Assembly: GCA_003070825.1 (NCBI GenBank)
Contig: QBLP01000029.1
Location: forward strand, 1-17,645
Reading direction: 5' to 3'
DNA length: 17,645 nucleotides
From: Halanaerobium sp.
Lineage (GTDB): Bacteria; Bacillota; Halanaerobiia; Halanaerobiales; Halanaerobiaceae
The first letter of the stretch is position 1. Every line of letters begins with the position of its first letter. Below, in pieces: positions 14,564-17,645 of this stretch. The translations under genes and the position numbers were made by a program. The notes below the pieces were generated by a model. The model ran no database searches. It was not told where the DNA came from and saw nothing but the letters and a program-made list of their open reading frames with translations.

Positions 14564-14848
14564 TTATTTAAGTGCTGTTGAACGTTCTGTATGGCGGCTG
14601 TGACCTCTAAAGATTCTGGTTGGAGCAAATTCTCCAAGTTTATGTCCTACCATCTCTTCAGATATATATACTGGCACATGCTTACGACCATCATGGACAG
14701 CAATTGTATGTCCAACCATTTCAGGGAAAATGGTTGAGCTTCTAGACCAGGTTTTTACAACCTGCTTTTTTCCACTCTCATTCATTTCTCTGATTCTGGC
14801 AATTAGTTTCTCTGAGACAAAAGGTCCCTTTTTTATAGATCTAGCCAT
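14564..14848 (-). CDS. rpsS: 30S ribosomal protein S19
   Basis: S19 lies in the 30S head beside S13. The 94-residue protein starts MARSIKKGPFVSEKLIARIR at ATG 14848 with an AAAGGAGG site; an in-frame TTG one codon upstream is ignored. It continues with TWSRSSTIFPEMVGHTIAVH, DGRKHVPVYISEEMVGHKLG and the terminal EFAPTRIFRGHSRHTERSTA, all canonical. The gap to rplB is 18 bases. Confidence 0.98.
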   Translation of the reverse strand: MARSIKKGPFVSEKLIARIREMNESGKKQVVKTWSRSSTIFPEMVGHTIAVHDGRKHVPVYISEEMVGHKLGEFAPTRIFRGHSRHTERSTALK

Positions 14849-14866
14849 CAATAATCCTCCTTTCTA

Positions 14867-15703
14867 CTATTTGCGCTTCTTAGCGTGACGTGAACGGATA
14901 ATATACTTATCTGAGCGCTTTGGTTTACGTGTCTTTTTACCCATAGTAGGTTTACCCCACGGAGTTACAGGATGTCTACCAGCAGGTGATTTACCTTCTC
15001 CACCACCGTGTGGGTGGTCATGAGGATTCATAACTACACCGCGTACATGAGGTCTTTTACCTTTCCAGCGGCTGCGTCCGGCTTTACCGACTGTAATATT
15101 TTCGTGATCAATATTACCAACCTGTCCAACAGTAGCTTTACATACATTATGAATTAATCTAACTTCACCAGAAGGCATCTTTAAATGTACAAACTTACCT
15201 TCTTTTGCAAGAATCTGTGCCATAGTTCCAGCGGAACGGGCAATTTGACCACCTTTTCCTGCCTGCATTTCTACATTGTGTACAATTGTACCAACAGGAA
15301 TATCTTTTAACTGAAGTGCGTTTCCGGCAGTAATATCTGCCTCAACACCAGTATCTAAAGTGTCACCAACTTCTACTTTGTTTGGTGCAAGGATGTATCT
15401 TTTCTCTCCATCTGCATACTGCAGCAGAGCAATTCTTGCAGAACGATTTGGATCATATTCTATAGTCTTTACTTTTGCAGGAATTCCATCTTTATCCCGC
15501 TTAAAATCTATTATACGATAGCGGCGCTTATGTCCACCACCCTGATGACGGCTGGTAATTCTACCATTCGCATTACGGCCACCCTTTCTTTTGATTGGAG
15601 CCAGCAGGCTCTTTTCTGGCGTATCTGTTGTAATTTCATCAAAACTAGCAACAGTCATATAACGCCTTGAAGGTGTGGTTGGTTTAAAACTTTTAATCGC
15701 CAT
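14867..15703 (-). CDS. rplB: 50S ribosomal protein L2
   Basis: L2 is one of the oldest large-subunit proteins and lies near the peptidyl transferase centre. The 278-residue protein has normal length with the opening MAIKSFKPTTPSRRYMTVAS, RNANGRITSRHQGGGHKRRY, the SH3-like core (GKGGQIARSAGTMAQILAKE) and the highly conserved loop MNPHDHPHGGGEGKSPAGRH followed by PVTPWGKPTMGKKTRK. It follows rplW by 28 bases and has a GGAGGG site before ATG 15703. It is intact. Confidence 0.99.
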   Translation of the reverse strand: MAIKSFKPTTPSRRYMTVASFDEITTDTPEKSLLAPIKRKGGRNANGRITSRHQGGGHKRRYRIIDFKRDKDGIPAKVKTIEYDPNRSARIALLQYADGEKRYILAPNKVEVGDTLDTGVEADITAGNALQLKDIPVGTIVHNVEMQAGKGGQIARSAGTMAQILAKEGKFVHLKMPSGEVRLIHNVCKATVGQVGNIDHENITVGKAGRSRWKGKRPHVRGVVMNPHDHPHGGGEGKSPAGRHPVTPWGKPTMGKKTRKPKRSDKYIIRSRHAKKRK

Positions 15704-15731
15704 CTTATTTCCCTCCTTTATTAATTATTTT

Positions 15732-16022
15732 TTAGAGGCCTTCGTAAATTTCAATTTCATCGCCCTCAGCCAGCTTAACTAAAGCTTTTTTCCAGTCAGG
15801 TTTTTTACCAACATGGAAGCCGAGTCTTCTTTTCTTACCTCTAACATTCATTGTGTTCACATTTATAACATTTACAGAGAAGATTTCTTCTACTGCATTT
15901 CTAATCTCAACTTTATTTGCATTTTTGGCTACCTTAAATGTATAAGTATTAGCCTCCTGCATCTGATCCATAGTGTTTTCAGAAATAATAGGTGCTATGA
16001 TTATATCTCTTGCATCTTTCAT
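15732..16022 (-). CDS. rplW: 50S ribosomal protein L23
   Basis: L23 forms the docking site for trigger factor, SRP and SecY at the tunnel exit. The 96-residue protein has the opening MKDARDIIIAPIISENTMDQ, the tunnel-loop block ANTYTFKVAKNANKVEIRNA and a C-terminal VRGKKRRLGFHVGKKPDWKK segment. The ATG at 16022 overlaps the rplD stop by four bases (ATGA), implying coupled translation. Length is normal. Confidence 0.97.
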   Translation of the reverse strand: MKDARDIIIAPIISENTMDQMQEANTYTFKVAKNANKVEIRNAVEEIFSVNVINVNTMNVRGKKRRLGFHVGKKPDWKKALVKLAEGDEIEIYEGL

Positions 16023-16648
16023 TCGCCCAGCACCTCCTCAACCATTTTAACCGCTTCTTCGATAAAAATAACCATTTCATTATCTAAAAGATCATAGGCA
16101 TTAATTGAACCGGCCAGCAGAGTTTTTACATTCGGAATATTTCTTGCTGAAAGATATAAGTTTTTATCCTTTTCAGGCATTACTAAAACAACTTTTTTAT
16201 CTTCTAAATTTAAATCAGCTAAAATGTTTACTACTGCTTTTGTTTTTGGTTGATCAAGCTCAATCTTATCAACTAAAATTAGCTCATCTCTCTGCACTTT
16301 ATCAGTTAAAACAGATCTTAAAGCCAATCTTCTCATCTTTTTAGTTAACTTTTTATCATAACTGCGGGGAGAAGGTCCAAAAGTGATTCCTCCACCTACC
16401 CATAGAGGAGAACGAATACTTCCGTGACGAGCACGTCCAGTACCTTTCTGTCTCCAGGGCTTGCGGCCACCACCACGAACTTTACCTCTAGTTTTTGTAG
16501 AAGCATTTCCGCCTCTTCTTGCAGCTAATTGAGCATTAACTACCTGATGTACAACATGTTTATTTATTTTATCATTAAAAACAGAATCGTTTAATTCTAC
16601 TTTTTCGAGTTCTTTTCCACTCTGATTGAATTTTGCTACCTGCGGCAT
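16019..16648 (-). CDS. rplD: 50S ribosomal protein L4
   Basis: L4 lines the peptide tunnel and in E. coli represses its own S10 operon. The 209-residue protein starts MPQVAKFNQSGKELEKVELN at ATG 16648. It carries the tunnel loop with GNASTKTRGKVRGGGRKPWR, QKGTGRARHGSIRSPLWVGG and FGPSPRSYDKKL, then a globular C-terminal domain ending MVEEVLGE. It is complete. Its ribosome binding site (AAAGGAGG) lies inside the abnormal end of rplC, and its ATG shares one base with the rplC stop (TGATG). In-frame TTG one codon earlier is not needed. Confidence 0.98.
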   Translation of the reverse strand: MPQVAKFNQSGKELEKVELNDSVFNDKINKHVVHQVVNAQLAARRGGNASTKTRGKVRGGGRKPWRQKGTGRARHGSIRSPLWVGGGITFGPSPRSYDKKLTKKMRRLALRSVLTDKVQRDELILVDKIELDQPKTKAVVNILADLNLEDKKVVLVMPEKDKNLYLSARNIPNVKTLLAGSINAYDLLDNEMVIFIEEAVKMVEEVLGE

Positions 16649-17127
16649 CAAAAATCCTCCTTTCTAAATACTCTTCTTGCATCAACAGCACCAATTGAAC
16701 CAGGTGCACGATGGAAGTGTGAACCGTGTGTTTTAGGTCCTGCATTGTGATTCCATCTTTTAATATTACCGGCAAATCCTTTACCTTTGGAAACACCACT
16801 AACATTAACTTTTTCTCCTACTTCGAAGAGATCAGCTTTAATTTCACTACCTTCACTCAGTTCCATATCCAGTCCTTTAAATTCTCTCAAATGTTTCTTA
16901 GGTTCAAGATCACGACTTTCGAATTGACCAAGTGCTGGTTTGTTAAGTCTGTGCTTTTTAACTTCTCCAAAACCGAGCTGTACTGCATCATATCCATCTT
17001 TTTCTGTAGTCTTAATCTGTGTTACAACACAGGGACCGGCCTCAACTACAGTTACAGGTACCAGCTCTCCATTATCTTTAAAATACTGAGTCATCCCCAG
17101 CTTTTTTCCTAGTATAGCTTTCGCCAT
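16648..17127 (-). CDS. rplC: 50S ribosomal protein L3, C-terminal quarter missing
   Basis: L3 initiates 50S assembly and its loop reaches the peptidyl transferase centre. The 159-residue product begins normally (MAKAILGKKLGMTQYFKDNG, VTVVEAGPCVVTQ) and matches the family through VSGVSKGKGFAG and the HRAPGSIGAVDARRVF segment at about 139-154. It then ends with five residues, RKEDF, that are simply the rplD ribosome binding site read through. Usual L3 proteins are about 209 residues and continue with a K-G-K...G-R-M-G loop and two more beta strands. So about 50 conserved residues are absent and nothing like them occurs in another frame. This is probably a deletion rather than a frameshift. The start ATG 17127 has a GGAGGTG site and lies 22 bases after rpsJ. 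Confidence 0.93.
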   Translation of the reverse strand: MAKAILGKKLGMTQYFKDNGELVPVTVVEAGPCVVTQIKTTEKDGYDAVQLGFGEVKKHRLNKPALGQFESRDLEPKKHLREFKGLDMELSEGSEIKADLFEVGEKVNVSGVSKGKGFAGNIKRWNHNAGPKTHGSHFHRAPGSIGAVDARRVFRKEDF

Positions 17128-17149
17128 GGCCTAATACACCTCCTGACAT

Positions 17150-17461
17150 TTAAAGTTTAATTTCTATATTTACTCCTGCGGGCAAATCAAGCCTCATCAG
17201 AGAGTCTACAGTTTTTGATGTAGGATCGAGAATATCGATCAGTCTTTTGTGTGTTCTCATTTCAAATTGTTCTCTTGCATCTTTATGAACATGAGGTGAG
17301 CGAAGCACTGTAAATACCTCTTTTTCTGTTGGTAGAGGTACTGGACCAGATACATCTGCACCAGTTCTCTCAGCAGTAGCAACAATCTTTTCTGCTGATT
17401 GATCCAGGAGCTCATGTTCAAAAGCTTTAAGGCGAATCCTAATTTTTTCGTGTTTTGCCAT
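17150..17461 (-). CDS. rpsJ: 30S ribosomal protein S10
   Basis: S10 is a 30S head protein and, with NusB, an antitermination factor. The 103-residue protein is full length, with MAKHEKIRIRLKAFEHELLD, the QSAEKIVATAERTGADVSGP block, LPTEKEVFTVLRSPHVHKDA, REQFEMRTHKRLIDILDPTS and the end DLPAGVNIEIKL. ATG 17461 has an AAGGAGG site. It is the first gene after the tuf terminator. The 85 bases between tuf and rpsJ show no convincing promoter, so expression may rely on read-through or on a weak promoter I cannot identify. Confidence 0.98.
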   Translation of the reverse strand: MAKHEKIRIRLKAFEHELLDQSAEKIVATAERTGADVSGPVPLPTEKEVFTVLRSPHVHKDAREQFEMRTHKRLIDILDPTSKTVDSLMRLDLPAGVNIEIKL

Positions 17462-17509
17462 TTGCTTACCTCCTTAATCTTTACGATTTAAGCTCAGTTA
17501 GGAGCATAG

Positions 17510-17542
17510 AAAAAGCGAGGAGGCTGCCTCCTCTGCTTTTTT
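17510..17542 (-). terminator. Intrinsic terminator after tuf
   Basis: On the minus strand an AGC-GAGGAGG stem (with one bulged A) and CCTCCTC-GCT close over a CAG loop, flanked by an A run before and a T run after. It begins four bases after the tuf stop. The A and T runs on both sides make it potentially bidirectional. It separates tuf from the S10 operon at least partly. Confidence 0.85.
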
Positions 17543-17546
17543 ATAC

Positions 17547-17645
17547 CTACTCAATAATTTCAGTTACAACTCCAGCTCCTACTGTGTGACCACCTTCACG
17601 GATTGCAAAACGTAGTCCTTCTTCCATAGCTATTGGAGTAATTAA
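17547..17645 (-). CDS. tuf: Elongation factor Tu, C-terminal end, cut by window edge
   Basis: The last 32 codons of EF-Tu. They read LITPIAMEEGLRFAIREGGH followed by TVGAGVVTEIIE, the standard end of domain 3, then TAG at 17547-17549. EF-Tu delivers aminoacyl-tRNA to the ribosome as a GTP complex. Its position before rpsJ is the classical str-S10 junction, so rpsL, rpsG and fusA probably lie beyond the right edge. The usual arginine in REGGRTVGAG is histidine here, a known kind of variation. Confidence 0.95.
   Translation of the reverse strand, partial: LITPIAMEEGLRFAIREGGHTVGAGVVTEIIE

Noticed and set aside
16575..16805. A minus-strand open frame overlapping the rplC-rplD junction, considered as the missing L3 C-terminus
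   Set aside because: Its translation lacks the G-R-M-G loop and the V-D-A-E-R-N-L strand of L3, so it is an out-of-frame shadow and not a frameshifted remainder.
16726..17112. A 128-codon plus-strand open frame antisense to rplC
   Set aside because: Rich in Phe/Ser/Tyr as expected from antisense of an AT-rich gene; rplC itself is clearly conserved in this stretch.
1..17645. Mobile elements, CRISPR arrays, tRNA or rRNA genes, toxin-antitoxin or defence genes
   Set aside because: No direct-repeat arrays, transposase motifs, tRNA-like folds or unknown gene clusters are visible; the whole window is accounted for by translation, secretion and ECF genes.

Overview
The window is a single-direction (all minus-strand) block of translation genes from an AT-rich Gram-positive anaerobe, most likely a Clostridia-like member of the Bacillota. 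Halanaerobiales is my best guess, but it is an inference from protein style and cannot be proved here. Supporting signs are the gene order rplQ-ecfA1-ecfA2-ecfT-truA, a KOW-domain gene between map and infA, the zinc-type S14, S4 and adenylate kinase, and strong AAGGAGG-type ribosome binding sites.

Transcription runs from the right edge to the left. The end of tuf (EF-Tu) is followed by an intrinsic terminator. Next comes the S10 operon (rpsJ, rplC, rplD, rplW, rplB, rpsS, rplV, rpsC, rplP, rpmC, rpsQ), which runs without a visible break into the spc set (rplN, rplX, rplE, rpsN, rpsH, rplF, rplR, rpsE, rplO, secY, adk, map). A strong extended -10 promoter sits in the 61-base gap after map. It should drive a KOW-domain gene, infA, rpmJ and the alpha set (rpsM, rpsK, rpsD, rpoA, rplQ). 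These continue into an energy-coupling-factor vitamin transporter module (ecfA1, ecfA2, ecfT) and the start of truA, which is cut by the left edge. No stretch of 300 bases lacks a gene, and apart from four larger gaps (96, 61, 85 and 34 bases) the spacers are short or genes overlap.

The genes make ribosomal proteins, the translocon that receives secreted nascent chains, the enzyme that removes initiator methionine, initiation factor IF1, the RNA polymerase alpha subunit, and a transporter core for micronutrient uptake.

The striking result is damage in otherwise perfectly conserved essential genes. (1) rplC loses about 50 C-terminal residues and runs straight into the rplD ribosome binding site. 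(2) rpsD loses its C-terminus and is joined, out of frame, to rpoA lacking about its first 90 codons. (3) rpmD (L30) is absent from its usual place between rpsE and rplO. The first two look like internal deletions. Cloning, amplification or assembly artefacts are the most economical explanation, but a real unusual genome is not excluded. I see no mobile element, CRISPR array, RNA gene or new defence-type system.
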